This document shows positions 23,781-31,001 of a stretch of 31,001 bases of DNA, in pieces. Below the pieces are notes generated by a model that ran no database searches, was not told the DNA's origin, and saw nothing but the letters and a program-made list of their open reading frames with translations. The DNA lies in the IMG/VR virus record IMGVR_UViG_3300042458_000427, positions 1 to 31,001 of that record; one strand, given 5' to 3'. The stretch comes from a virus. The position numbers were made by a program, and so were the translations under genes. Position 1 is the first letter of the stretch; every line of letters begins with the position of its first letter.

Positions 23781-24211
23781 GCGACAAAGCACTTGAAATG
23801 TTTGGCGACCTGCCTGACTTTCCAGGTTCCCGTGCGCCTAAGAATCGCCCATCAACTAAGAAACAAGATTCATATTTAAGTGATCGCTTTAACGGCGCTC
23901 GCTACAAGGTCTATCGGATCAATGGAGAAGACATGCAAATGTTTACCATTGGTCAGTTAGCAATTGCTGTAAACCGAAAGCCCGTAACAATTCGTATGTG
24001 GGAAGCACGAGGGTGGGTACCTAAAGCCACCTACCGTACTCCCGCTCCGAAGACTGCACAGATTCCTAACAAATCTGTAAAAGGACGGAGGCTTTACAGC
24101 AGGACACAGGTAGAGTTTCTACTTGAAGCAATACAAACCTTCAAACTAGATACTGCGCAAGCAGACTGGTCGGGGTTTGCAAATCACACATCAAAAAACT
24201 ATCCAAAGTAA
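23777..24211 (+). CDS. MerR-like helix-turn-helix protein
   Basis: The 144-residue protein has a MerR/excisionase-like winged helix: 'MFTIGQLAIAVNRKPVTIRMWEARGWVPKATYRTP', then 'GRRLYSRTQVEFLLEAIQTF'. It may act as a transcription regulator of this operon, or as a DNA-binding accessory protein. The GTG start forms a GTGA overlap with the previous stop. No strong Shine-Dalgarno site is seen, so coupled translation is likely. An internal ATG is at 23798, which would shorten it by seven residues. Confidence 0.75.
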   Translation: MSDKALEMFGDLPDFPGSRAPKNRPSTKKQDSYLSDRFNGARYKVYRINGEDMQMFTIGQLAIAVNRKPVTIRMWEARGWVPKATYRTPAPKTAQIPNKSVKGRRLYSRTQVEFLLEAIQTFKLDTAQADWSGFANHTSKNYPK

Positions 24212-24229
24212 CTCACAGAAAGAAAAACG

Positions 24230-24952
24230 ATGCCATTTAATGAATTTGAAGATGACGAGCAGGAATTCCAACCTGTCGTTCGTAAGAAGCCAGCCATCTC
24301 AAAAGATGACGATGAAATCACAGCCAAGCCACGACCAGCCCGTGTTGCAGACGAAGACGATGCTCCAAAGGCACGCCGTGTTGTCCGCAGTGGTTGGAGC
24401 GGTGTTGACTCCGTAAAGACAGGCGACAGCAACTACGCCGTCCGTCTTAAGTTGACCGAAGACACTCAGATCATTCGCTTCATTGGTGATGCTCCATACG
24501 CTTCGTATGGTCAGCACTGGCTTGAGCGTTCTGGTCAGAAGTCATTCGTATGCATTGGCGAAGACTGCCCACTCTGCAAAGCAGGTAGCCGTCCGTCCAA
24601 GCGTCACAACTTCAACGTTGCACTTCTCACCGAAGGTGAAGAGCCAGCGCTCCGTTCATTGGAAATTGGTCCACGAGTAATTGACCAGTTGAAGAACTTC
24701 CACAACAGCGACCGTACAGGTCCTCTTGATAAGCACTACTGGGCTATCTCACGCACAGGTAAGGGCGCAACATCGTCCACCTTGCTTCAGATGGTCAAAG
24801 CGGCTGACCTTGAAGAGTGGGGTCTTGCAGCGATTACCAGCGATCAACTCACTGAACTTGAGGAGAACGCATACACAGAAGAAATCATTCAGGTTCCTTC
24901 TAAGCGTGACTTGATGCAAATTGCATCAGAAGAACTCGGCTTTGACAAATAA
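24230..24952 (+). CDS. Putative ssDNA-binding protein with zinc site
   Basis: This 240-residue protein has an acidic N-terminal stretch, a central globular domain and a C-terminal acidic helix. The domain core includes 'IIRFIGDAPYASYGQHWLE' and a zinc site formed by C108, C113, C116 and H126. The combination of a Cys3His site with a folded OB-like region and its position just before the polymerase and after a helicase resembles T4 gp32-type ssDNA-binding proteins. The assignment is structural inference; no diagnostic motif separates it from other zinc-binding phage replication proteins. The start ATG has a weak A-rich upstream site. Confidence 0.6.
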   Translation: MPFNEFEDDEQEFQPVVRKKPAISKDDDEITAKPRPARVADEDDAPKARRVVRSGWSGVDSVKTGDSNYAVRLKLTEDTQIIRFIGDAPYASYGQHWLERSGQKSFVCIGEDCPLCKAGSRPSKRHNFNVALLTEGEEPALRSLEIGPRVIDQLKNFHNSDRTGPLDKHYWAISRTGKGATSSTLLQMVKAADLEEWGLAAITSDQLTELEENAYTEEIIQVPSKRDLMQIASEELGFDK

Positions 24953-24955
24953 GCC

Positions 24956-27037
24956 GTGATCACACTTAAAGACAATGACATGGGGCGCCCAGCGCCCCAT
25001 GTTGTGTCTACCATCGCAGAACTACATGAGATCATCGCAGTTATCCAAAACGTTGGGGCTTTTGCGTTTGACATTGAGTCCCGTGGAATCCTTGATCGCC
25101 ATCCCGACCTTCTTGAACACATTGAGAAGGAATGGAAAGCGCATGTCGCAAAACTCAAGAACCCATCTCCCGACATCACTCGTAAAGCACGGGAGAAAAT
25201 AGAAGACGATTACCGCAAGATGCTTGCGCTTGATCCTTTGCGTAACGAAGTCTTTTGGCTAGGTATTGCTACTAAAGGTCATTCATGGGCAATCCCTATG
25301 GGGCACAGCCGAGGCTCCATCTTGGTTCCCGAAGAGATTGGTGACGGTACTACTGTCCCTCCTGAGGGTTACCGAAAAGTTCTCAAGAGTGGTCAAGAGT
25401 CCACCGCTAAGGCTCGTTACCACATCCCAGCGCAATACTTACCTGTACCTGAGCAACTGTCTCGCTCTGTCGTACTTGAGGAACTGCGTCCATTGTTTTT
25501 TAGTGATTTGATTAAAGTTGGGCACAACGTCAAGTTTGACGCTCGCTCATTAAGCAAGTACTACAACGAAGTCCCATCCAATCCGTTTAGGGACACCATG
25601 CTTCTACAGCACGCCATTAATGAGAACCTGATGTCTTACTCACTTGAGAGTTTGATTCAACACAACTATGACAAGCACAACGCCTACTCCCGTGAAGGTA
25701 AGTTGGGCAAGATCATTGACTTAGTTCCATTTGATTCTGCGGCTCGCTATGTGCACCTTGATGCCCGTTGGACATGGATGCTCTACGAGCGCCTGTCTAG
25801 TTATCTGAAACACCATGATGACCTAACACGAGTGGTTGAACAAGACTCCGCAGTGTTACGTGTCCTCATGCAGATGGAGAACGAAGGCATCCCAGTAGAC
25901 CACCGTCAGTTGAAGATCCTGGGTACAGAACTAGACGGGAAGATGCGAGACACTCTGTTGGAGTTGGCTAAGTACGCACCAGTTGGTTTCAACCCTGACT
26001 CCACAAAGCATAAGCAAGCATTCTTGTTCAACAAGAAGCGTGAAGGTGGATTGGGACTAAAACCATTTAAAGAAACTAAAGGTGGCGCACCATCAGTAGA
26101 CGAAGAGTCATTGAGGCGATTAGAGTCCAAGCACCCAGCGCTTACTTTGCTCCTGCAGTGGTCCGAAACTCAGAAACTTAAATCAACTTATGTTGATGGG
26201 TTACTACCTAAGTTGTCTAAAGGTCGTTTGCACCCGTCATACAACCTGCACCGAACTGCTACAGGTCGCTTGTCTGCATCTAATCCGAACCTACAGAACA
26301 TCCCACGTGAGTCCAGTATCCGTAGCCTTTTCATTGCTCCAAAGGGTTACACCCTGATGGTGGCTGACTACGACCAAATTGAACTACGAGTGATGGCGAT
26401 GTTCTCCAAAGATCCTGAGTTGATCCACATCTTTAACAATGACATTGACATTCACGCAGGTGCTGCCGCCTTGCTCTTTGGTAAAGATGTATCAGAGGTG
26501 ACCAGTGACGAGCGTCAGATTGGTAAAGGCGTGAACTTCCTTACTGCCTACGGCGGTGGTTATATGAAACTGGCTCGCACCACAGGGATCCCTGAAGAGC
26601 GTGCCAAGTACATGATCAACCGCTACTACGAGCAGTTCGCAGGACTGACCCAGTGGAAGCGACATATCGTGTCCCAAGCCCGTGCCAAAGGCTATGTAAC
26701 TACCCTGACTGGTCGCAGGCGCCGTTTGCCCGATATCAAGTCCCCAGACGATGAGAAGCGCTCCAGAGCAGAGAGACAGGCGATTAACGCCGTAGTTCAG
26801 GGCAGTGCGGCTGACATCTGCAAGATTGCCATGATTGACATTGAAAAAGCCCTACAAGGAACTGATACTAGGATGCTGGTGCAGGTTCATGACGAAATCG
26901 TGACCGCAGTACCAGAGAATTCCTGGGAGGAAATCATGCCACGTTTTATTCAAGCCATGGGTGACGGTGTCATCCTGCGTGGCGTCCCTCTCAAGGTGTC
27001 CTGCAATGTTGCACATAACTGGGCAGACGCTAAGTAA
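24956..27037 (+). CDS. Family A DNA polymerase with 3'-5' exonuclease
   Basis: This 693-residue protein is a replicative family A (Pol I-like) DNA polymerase. Exonuclease motif I is D39/E41 in 'FDIES', ExoII is 'GHNVKFDARSL', ExoIII 'YVHLDARW' (Y-x3-D). Polymerase motif A 'VADYDQIELR' has D471; motif B runs R520, K524, F528 and Y532; motif C 'VHDE' has D646. Phe at the O-helix position predicts normal discrimination against dideoxynucleotides. No 5' nuclease domain is present. The start is uncertain: GTG at 24956 (chosen) or ATG at 24980, which lies inside a strong hairpin. It ends as TAATG with the next gene. Confidence 0.95.
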   Translation: MITLKDNDMGRPAPHVVSTIAELHEIIAVIQNVGAFAFDIESRGILDRHPDLLEHIEKEWKAHVAKLKNPSPDITRKAREKIEDDYRKMLALDPLRNEVFWLGIATKGHSWAIPMGHSRGSILVPEEIGDGTTVPPEGYRKVLKSGQESTAKARYHIPAQYLPVPEQLSRSVVLEELRPLFFSDLIKVGHNVKFDARSLSKYYNEVPSNPFRDTMLLQHAINENLMSYSLESLIQHNYDKHNAYSREGKLGKIIDLVPFDSAARYVHLDARWTWMLYERLSSYLKHHDDLTRVVEQDSAVLRVLMQMENEGIPVDHRQLKILGTELDGKMRDTLLELAKYAPVGFNPDSTKHKQAFLFNKKREGGLGLKPFKETKGGAPSVDEESLRRLESKHPALTLLLQWSETQKLKSTYVDGLLPKLSKGRLHPSYNLHRTATGRLSASNPNLQNIPRESSIRSLFIAPKGYTLMVADYDQIELRVMAMFSKDPELIHIFNNDIDIHAGAAALLFGKDVSEVTSDERQIGKGVNFLTAYGGGYMKLARTTGIPEERAKYMINRYYEQFAGLTQWKRHIVSQARAKGYVTTLTGRRRRLPDIKSPDDEKRSRAERQAINAVVQGSAADICKIAMIDIEKALQGTDTRMLVQVHDEIVTAVPENSWEEIMPRFIQAMGDGVILRGVPLKVSCNVAHNWADAK
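24975..25005 (+). promoter_or_regulatory. Strong hairpin at the start of the DNA polymerase gene
   Basis: The arms atggggcgc (24980-24988) and gcgccccat (24992-25000) are perfectly complementary around a three-base loop cca. Flanking bases extend the pairing to as many as 14 pairs with two G-T. It is G+C-rich compared with the surroundings. No T-run follows, so it is not a typical terminator. If translation begins at ATG 24980 the start codon would be inside the stem. A translational operator, as T4 polymerase gp43 uses on its own mRNA, is a possible function. Confidence 0.65.
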
Positions 27038-27390
27038 TGCAAGATATAGAGCAACGTAACTTCTATCTCATGTTGTCGGTCCCTGATGGACAGGATTACG
27101 CCAGCACTATGGGCTTCTCCAGACCATCAGAAGATGTAAGAGAAGTGGAGTACGCAGATGTCCTGTCTCGTTGGGGCGTCTTTATTGCTACTGACATATA
27201 CAACGAGATCATAGAAGGCGGTAATTGGTTTGCTGATTTACTAGAGAAATCGGATAAACTAGTATCCCCTAAAGATGAGATTGTTGCCATATTGACAGTA
27301 TTCGGTATGGCGATGGTTAACAAACTGGCGGACTCAGAGAGAATTTTAATAATGTTAGACAACTTGATGGAGGAAGAAGACGATGAGTGA
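27037..27390 (+). CDS. Protein of unknown function downstream of the polymerase
   Basis: This 117-residue acidic protein starts at a TAATG overlap with the polymerase stop and overlaps the following gene by eight bases. It is mostly helical ('IATDIYNEIIEGGNWFADLLEKSD', 'ILTVFGMAMVNKLADSERILIML') with an acidic C-terminal tail ('EEEDDE'). I do not recognise the family. It has no own Shine-Dalgarno site, so its translation probably depends on the polymerase gene. Confidence 0.7.
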   Translation: MQDIEQRNFYLMLSVPDGQDYASTMGFSRPSEDVREVEYADVLSRWGVFIATDIYNEIIEGGNWFADLLEKSDKLVSPKDEIVAILTVFGMAMVNKLADSERILIMLDNLMEEEDDE

Positions 27391-27772
27391 TTGGTGGAGT
27401 AAAAAGATTGCAGGAGAGAAGCCAACAGCGCCTCGTACTTACGCAACTCCTCCGACTTCTCCTGTTCTAAATTTCCCTGTTGCGCAACCACAACAACAAG
27501 TTCAACAAGGTAACCAAGAAGTATTGGACCCTAATCGTGCACCCACAGACCAGTTAAACATGAGTGACGCTATTCGCTTATGGAAAGGTGGAGAAGCGGC
27601 ACGTAAAGAAGGAAACTCAACTTGTCCTGAATGCGGAAGTATTTATGTATTTAGCCGTGTAGGACGAGGATCAAACAGTATGATCAATGGAGCACAGCCA
27701 GCCCCACGTTGTTATTCGTGTGGTTGGAACGGAAGGTTTTCACAAGGCGACGGATCAAGTTGGGGAGTATAA
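27383..27772 (+). CDS. Zinc-ribbon protein of unknown function
   Basis: The 129-residue protein has a disordered Pro/Gln-rich N-terminal half (residues about 15-60) and a C-terminal zinc ribbon, 'CPECGSIYVFSRVG' then 'APRCYSCGWNG', a C-x2-C...C-x2-C pair spaced about 30 residues. It lies between the polymerase and RecA genes. GGAGG lies nine bases before the ATG. The pattern is that of small nucleic-acid-binding or protein-docking adaptors. No enzyme motif is seen. Confidence 0.75.
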   Translation: MSDWWSKKIAGEKPTAPRTYATPPTSPVLNFPVAQPQQQVQQGNQEVLDPNRAPTDQLNMSDAIRLWKGGEAARKEGNSTCPECGSIYVFSRVGRGSNSMINGAQPAPRCYSCGWNGRFSQGDGSSWGV

Positions 27773-28789
27773 ATGACTGACTACGAATCACTCAATTCAA
27801 TCATCAATGCGATGAACAAGAAGTACGGAGACGGCACGCTCGTTAAAGGCAGTTCAGTTCGTGAGTTGATGCCCCGCATCACCACGGGCATTCTTGCCTA
27901 TGACCTCATGCTTGGTGGCGGTTGGCCCGCTAACCAGTGGAGCGAAATCATTGGTGAAGAGTCATCGGGTAAGACTGCACTTGCGTACAAGACAATTGCG
28001 GCTAACCAAGCACTTGACCCAGACTTTACAGCGCTATGGATTGCGGCTGAAGAGTACGTACCTGATTATGCCAAGAGCATTGGCGTAGACCTTGACCGTT
28101 TGTGGGTCGTTGAGTCCAACATCATGGAACAGGTTTATGACCTTGTCATCAAGGCACTAGACAACCGTGCCGTTGACATGATCGTGATTGACTCACTCCC
28201 TGCCCTCGTACCTAGTGACGAATCAGAAAAGATGATGGAAGAGTTCACCGTAGGTCTTGGTGCTCGCCTCACAGGTAAATTCTTCCGCAAGTCATCCAAG
28301 TCACAGAAGCGCTCACTGATTCATGACGAGCGCCAGTGCACAGGCATCATGATCAACCAGTGGCGTGAAAAGATCGGTGTGATGTGGGGAGACAACCGCA
28401 CTACCCCAGGTGGTAAGGCTAAGAACTTCCACTACTTCTGCCGTGTTGAAGTAAAGCGTGACGAATGGATTAAAGCCAAGGACGAGACTGTTGGTCAAAC
28501 CATCAAGGCTCGTACCATGAAGAACAAGACGTACCGACCACAGCAAGTTGCTGTAGTTGACTACTACTTTGCAGACACCACTGGCTTCACTCGTGGTGAG
28601 TACGACACTGTAAAAGATGTTGTCAACATTGCAATTGCATATGAGTTGGTTACTCGTGCAGGTGCTTACTACTCCTATGGAGATCAGAAGTGGCAGGGCA
28701 AGGACGGAGTGCTCCAAGCAGTTCGTGAAGACATTGACCTGCGTGACAAGATCACTAAAGAAGTGTTTGCAAAGTTTGGTCTTGAATGA
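27773..28789 (+). CDS. recA: RecA-like recombinase
   Basis: The 338-residue protein is a phage RecA/UvsX-type strand-exchange ATPase. It has 'RITTGILAYDLMLGGGWPANQWSEI' leading to Walker A 'GEESSGKT' (61-68), 'LWIAAEEYV' (catalytic Glu region), the Walker B 'DMIVIDSLPALVP', and 'GIMINQWREKIGVMWGDNRTTPGGKA', which is the RecA loop-2 DNA-binding region with 'TTPGG'. It forms filaments on ssDNA for recombination-dependent replication and repair. GGGGAG lies six bases before the ATG. The junction-nuclease-like gene starts at an ATGA overlap with its stop. Confidence 0.93.
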   Translation: MTDYESLNSIINAMNKKYGDGTLVKGSSVRELMPRITTGILAYDLMLGGGWPANQWSEIIGEESSGKTALAYKTIAANQALDPDFTALWIAAEEYVPDYAKSIGVDLDRLWVVESNIMEQVYDLVIKALDNRAVDMIVIDSLPALVPSDESEKMMEEFTVGLGARLTGKFFRKSSKSQKRSLIHDERQCTGIMINQWREKIGVMWGDNRTTPGGKAKNFHYFCRVEVKRDEWIKAKDETVGQTIKARTMKNKTYRPQQVAVVDYYFADTTGFTRGEYDTVKDVVNIAIAYELVTRAGAYYSYGDQKWQGKDGVLQAVREDIDLRDKITKEVFAKFGLE

Positions 28790-29121
28790 TCCTTGGTGGT
28801 GATGACCGCAGAGCCATTAATAAGACATCCAAGAAACAGGAACAGCGAAGTGCTAAGTCCTACAAAGGAAGTCGGAACGCTGGCTCAGGCTCAGGATGGT
28901 TGCGTAAGAATGACGTACGCACTGCCGATATCTTGATTGAAAACAAGTTCACCACCAATACCAAACAAATAACTATTAAACACAAAGACCTGTCAGAGTT
29001 AGTTGAACGTGCCATATTGGAAGATCGTCTTCCTGTACTGCAATTTGACCTTAACAACCGTAGGTATGTAGTGTTAACTGAAGACGACTTTCTAGAGATG
29101 AGCGGAATAAACGATGACTGA
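28786..29121 (+). CDS. Small PD-(D/E)XK-like protein, putative Holliday junction resolvase
   Basis: This 111-residue protein overlaps RecA by ATGA. The basic N-terminus ('KKQEQRSAKSYKGSRN') is followed by 'GSGSGWLRKNDVRTADILIENKFTT', in which D and the E-N-K triad look like the PD-(D/E)XK nuclease core (D...ExK), then a helix 'LSELVERAILEDRLPVLQF' and a final strand 'YVVLTEDDFLEM'. Small phage Holliday-junction resolvases of the archaeal Hjc/RecU size share this layout. Location after RecA and before the RecB-like nuclease agrees with a recombination role. It may also be another small nuclease. Confidence 0.65.
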   Translation: MILGGDDRRAINKTSKKQEQRSAKSYKGSRNAGSGSGWLRKNDVRTADILIENKFTTNTKQITIKHKDLSELVERAILEDRLPVLQFDLNNRRYVVLTEDDFLEMSGINDD

Positions 29122-30142
29122 AACACCATGGCACTTACAGGAATATAAGAAGGCTCTTACCAGCAAAGGTAAGGTCATTCCTATTGTGCAGGCGCAGTTA
29201 ATCAAAGAGCGCTTGTCATCCACACGAGATACCGCACACCTTCACCCAAGCGAGATCGCTAAGAAGGACTGGTGCCCTCGTTCGTCTTGGTACACCATCA
29301 AGGGCTACGAGAAAGAAGACGAGAAGTTTGCGTTTCAACGCTTGAACGTCTTTGCAGAAGGTCACGCTATCCATGCCAAGTGGCAAGGGTGGCTTCGTGA
29401 TGCAGGCGTTCTCCACGGTACGTGGCAGTGTAAGAACGATATTTGTAGTCACAAATGGGTAGATTTGAGTCCACAAAAGTGCCCGTCATGCGGAACCCCT
29501 GGTCCTATCTATCGTGAAGTACCTGTAACCAACGAACAGTTTCATATCCTTGGACATGCTGACGGTATTGTCAATAATGGTAAGGACAAGCCATTCCTTA
29601 TTGAGATCAAGAGTGTTGGCGCTGGCACAATTCGTTTTGAGAGTTACGACATATTTAAAGAGTCTGAAGGTAAACCTGACGAGATGTGGAAGCGCATCCG
29701 CCAGCCATTCCAGTCTCACGTCCGTCAAGCCATGCTGTATATGTACTGCACAGGCATTGACACCATGGTCTTTATCTATGAGTGGAAAGCCACCCAAGAA
29801 GTAAAAGAGTTCGTGGTTCAGTTCCAACAAGAATTAGTTGATCCTATTCTGAGCGCTTGCGAAACGGTAGTTCGGGCGCTAGATTCATCAGTCCCACCCA
29901 TGCGCCCAGCGTGGGTAACGGATTCAGAACATAAGACATGTAAGCAATGCCCATTCAAAAACACATGCTGGAAGGAAAACGATGCGAACAATACTGCGAC
30001 CAGAACCGATGACAATGACAAACTCTTCACAGGACAACTCCTCAGTGAGGGAGAGATTCAATCAGAAGTTCACGATGCCCCCAAGACCAGCGGGAGAGAT
30101 GCCACAGGTACCCCAGTATCTGGACGAGTTATCAGACGCTGA
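29114..30142 (+). CDS. Cas4/RecB-like PD-(D/E)XK exonuclease with Fe-S cluster
   Basis: This 342-residue protein is an iron-sulfur nuclease of the Cas4/AddB-like group. C54 in 'WCPRSSWY' and C276, C279 and C285 in 'CKQCPFKNTC' are the four cluster ligands that enclose the nuclease core. The core has D150 in 'GHADGIV' and E164/K166 in 'FLIEIKS', then the Q-containing 'SHVRQAMLYMYCTG' helix. Within the core lies an extra zinc-ribbon-like insert with C106, C111, C123 and C126. It likely resects or processes DNA ends for recombination. The last 51 residues, after the cluster, overlap the next gene by 161 bases. The start overlaps the previous gene by eight bases. Confidence 0.88.
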   Translation: MTETPWHLQEYKKALTSKGKVIPIVQAQLIKERLSSTRDTAHLHPSEIAKKDWCPRSSWYTIKGYEKEDEKFAFQRLNVFAEGHAIHAKWQGWLRDAGVLHGTWQCKNDICSHKWVDLSPQKCPSCGTPGPIYREVPVTNEQFHILGHADGIVNNGKDKPFLIEIKSVGAGTIRFESYDIFKESEGKPDEMWKRIRQPFQSHVRQAMLYMYCTGIDTMVFIYEWKATQEVKEFVVQFQQELVDPILSACETVVRALDSSVPPMRPAWVTDSEHKTCKQCPFKNTCWKENDANNTATRTDDNDKLFTGQLLSEGEIQSEVHDAPKTSGRDATGTPVSGRVIRR

Positions 30143-30506
30143 ACTGATGTCTCTCTACGGAGAGTTCATGGCATGGGTGTCTTATGCCAAAGCAGAATTA
30201 GTTGAAGCAGAGATCAGCGAAGAACGACAAGCAAACAACTGTCGTATCGTTGAGGCTAAGTGCTTGATCGGTCAATGGAGCGACACCGCTAAAGGTGACA
30301 CCGTTACATTGGCTAAAGCCCGCCGAGATGTTGACCCTGCTGTTATTGAACAACAGGAAGAGCACTTGAATACTCGTGCGTACCGCAAGATGGTGGACTC
30401 AGTGTTTGAGCGCTGTGAACGTGGTGCACAAGTGTTGTCACGAGAACTAAGCCGCCGTATCAGTATTGCTCCGCAGGAGCGTAGACAAGCACGATACAAC
30501 CCATGA
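29982..30506 (+). CDS. Helical phage protein of unknown function overlapping the nuclease
   Basis: This 174-residue protein starts inside the nuclease gene in another frame. AAGGA lies about five bases before the ATG, which supports this start; later ATGs at 30009 and 30015 would lack it. From about residue 45 it is helical and charged ('DAELMSLYGEFMAWVSYAKAELVEAEISEE', 'HLNTRAYRKMVDSVFERCERGAQVLSRELSRRI') and probably forms a coiled-coil dimer. The first 40 residues are low complexity and share the dual-coded stretch. Its stop overlaps the next gene as ATGA. Function is not recognised. Confidence 0.75.
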   Translation: MRTILRPEPMTMTNSSQDNSSVRERFNQKFTMPPRPAGEMPQVPQYLDELSDAELMSLYGEFMAWVSYAKAELVEAEISEERQANNCRIVEAKCLIGQWSDTAKGDTVTLAKARRDVDPAVIEQQEEHLNTRAYRKMVDSVFERCERGAQVLSRELSRRISIAPQERRQARYNP

Positions 30507-31001
30507 CCATTGTTCTGTTTAAAGATGTGCCCATTGGTCCAATACCAATCACACCAATCACACCAAACATTTCTGAGGATGCTTGTCCTATTGCTCGTGA
30601 CACCTTGTTTCATTACGCAAAGAACCTTGGCGTACCAGTAGGTTACAAACAAGAACAAAACGGCAGACTGATTCAAAACGTTGTGCCCAACCCAAAGACT
30701 GAGTACGCACAAATATCATCGTCATCTAAAGCGGACTTAGCGCTACATACTGAGACAGCCTTTCACCCCTATAAGCCTGACTACATCATGCTGTTGTGCT
30801 TGCGTGGTGATCCTAAAGCCTTTACAACGTATGCGCAGTTACAGGACATACTGCCTGAGTTAGATGACATATGCATTGCTTTGTTATCTCAACCTTTATT
30901 TGAAACAACTGTTGACGACAGTTTTAGAACCAAGGGTGAACCTGACACGGTTGTAACAACAACTGTCTTGGGCATTAAAGATGGACGACCAACCATGTGT
31001 T
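30503..31001 (+). CDS. Fe(II)/2-oxoglutarate oxygenase, AsnO/VioC/clavaminate synthase-like (cut by window end)
   Basis: The gene runs off the window, and 166 residues are visible. The ATG overlaps the upstream stop as ATGA. After a Pro/Ile-rich N-terminus, the conserved core shows 'QISSSSKADLALHTETAFHPYKPDYIMLLCLRGDP' in two adjacent pieces, with the iron ligands H82 and E84 in an H-x-E motif. Members of the clavaminate synthase, VioC and AsnO group use H-x-E rather than H-x-D and hydroxylate free or peptide-linked amino acids. The second His and the 2-oxoglutarate Arg should lie beyond 31001, so activity cannot be judged here. TauD-type enzymes are known in some phages, but the substrate in this phage is unknown. 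Confidence 0.85.
   Translation, partial: MTIVLFKDVPIGPIPITPITPNISEDACPIARDTLFHYAKNLGVPVGYKQEQNGRLIQNVVPNPKTEYAQISSSSKADLALHTETAFHPYKPDYIMLLCLRGDPKAFTTYAQLQDILPELDDICIALLSQPLFETTVDDSFRTKGEPDTVVTTTVLGIKDGRPTMC

Noticed and set aside
24975-25005. Polymerase-start hairpin as an intrinsic terminator
   Set aside because: No T-run follows the stem, and it lies at the beginning of an essential coding region.
27762-27775. T4 late promoter-like TATAAATG before recA
   Set aside because: The match overlaps the ATG and stop of adjacent coupled genes and differs from TATAAATA; it is likely chance.

Overview
This window is part of a tailed-phage genome with a contractile tail (a myovirus, Caudoviricetes). 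It is almost fully coding, of moderate G+C by eye, and tightly packed with ATGA, GTGA and TAATG start/stop overlaps. Everything is on the + strand except two small genes at about 16.75-17.19 kb. No integrase, repressor, tRNA, insertion sequence or CRISPR array was seen. The sequence does not identify the host. A peptidoglycan-processing tail and the replication gene set fit a bacterial host, and an aquatic metagenomic or actinobacterial phage is only a guess.

Left half (30-15.93 kb), virion assembly: putative tail terminator, tail sheath, tail tube, a gp26-like baseplate/chaperone protein with a possible frameshifted extension, a tape measure protein with two cell-wall-hydrolase-like domains, a tube-initiator-like protein, LysM protein, gpD-like hub, OB-fold spike-like protein with a coiled-coil stalk, gp25-like wedge, gpJ/gp6-like wedge, a P2 gpI-like protein fused to repeated carbohydrate-binding-like modules, and a small membrane protein that may be a holin. 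The order matches the simple baseplates of P2, Mu and contractile injection systems. A two-domain protein of unknown function follows (15937).

Junction (16.75-17.39 kb): two small basic genes on the - strand (one of the DUF6321 type), then a divergent intergenic stretch rich in inverted repeats.

Right half (17.39-31.0 kb), replication and recombination: winged-helix initiator, DnaC-like loader, DnaB-like helicase, CHC2/TOPRIM primase, SNF2-type helicase, a MerR-like protein, putative ssDNA-binding protein, family A DNA polymerase, RecA, a small PD-(D/E)XK protein that may be a junction resolvase, and a Cas4/RecB-like Fe-S nuclease, with several small zinc-binding or unknown proteins between them. 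This looks like a self-sufficient replisome. The initiator gene carries four GTGTC-N6-GACAC iterons followed by an A+T-rich stretch, the layout of the lambda ori inside gene O, and is the best origin candidate. The window ends inside a gene for an Fe(II)/2-oxoglutarate oxygenase resembling the AsnO/VioC/clavaminate synthase group, an unusual phage cargo.

The points most worth following up are the embedded origin, the 2OG oxygenase, the strong hairpin at the start of the polymerase gene, the nested inverted repeats in the divergent region, and the possible recoding site before the tape measure gene.
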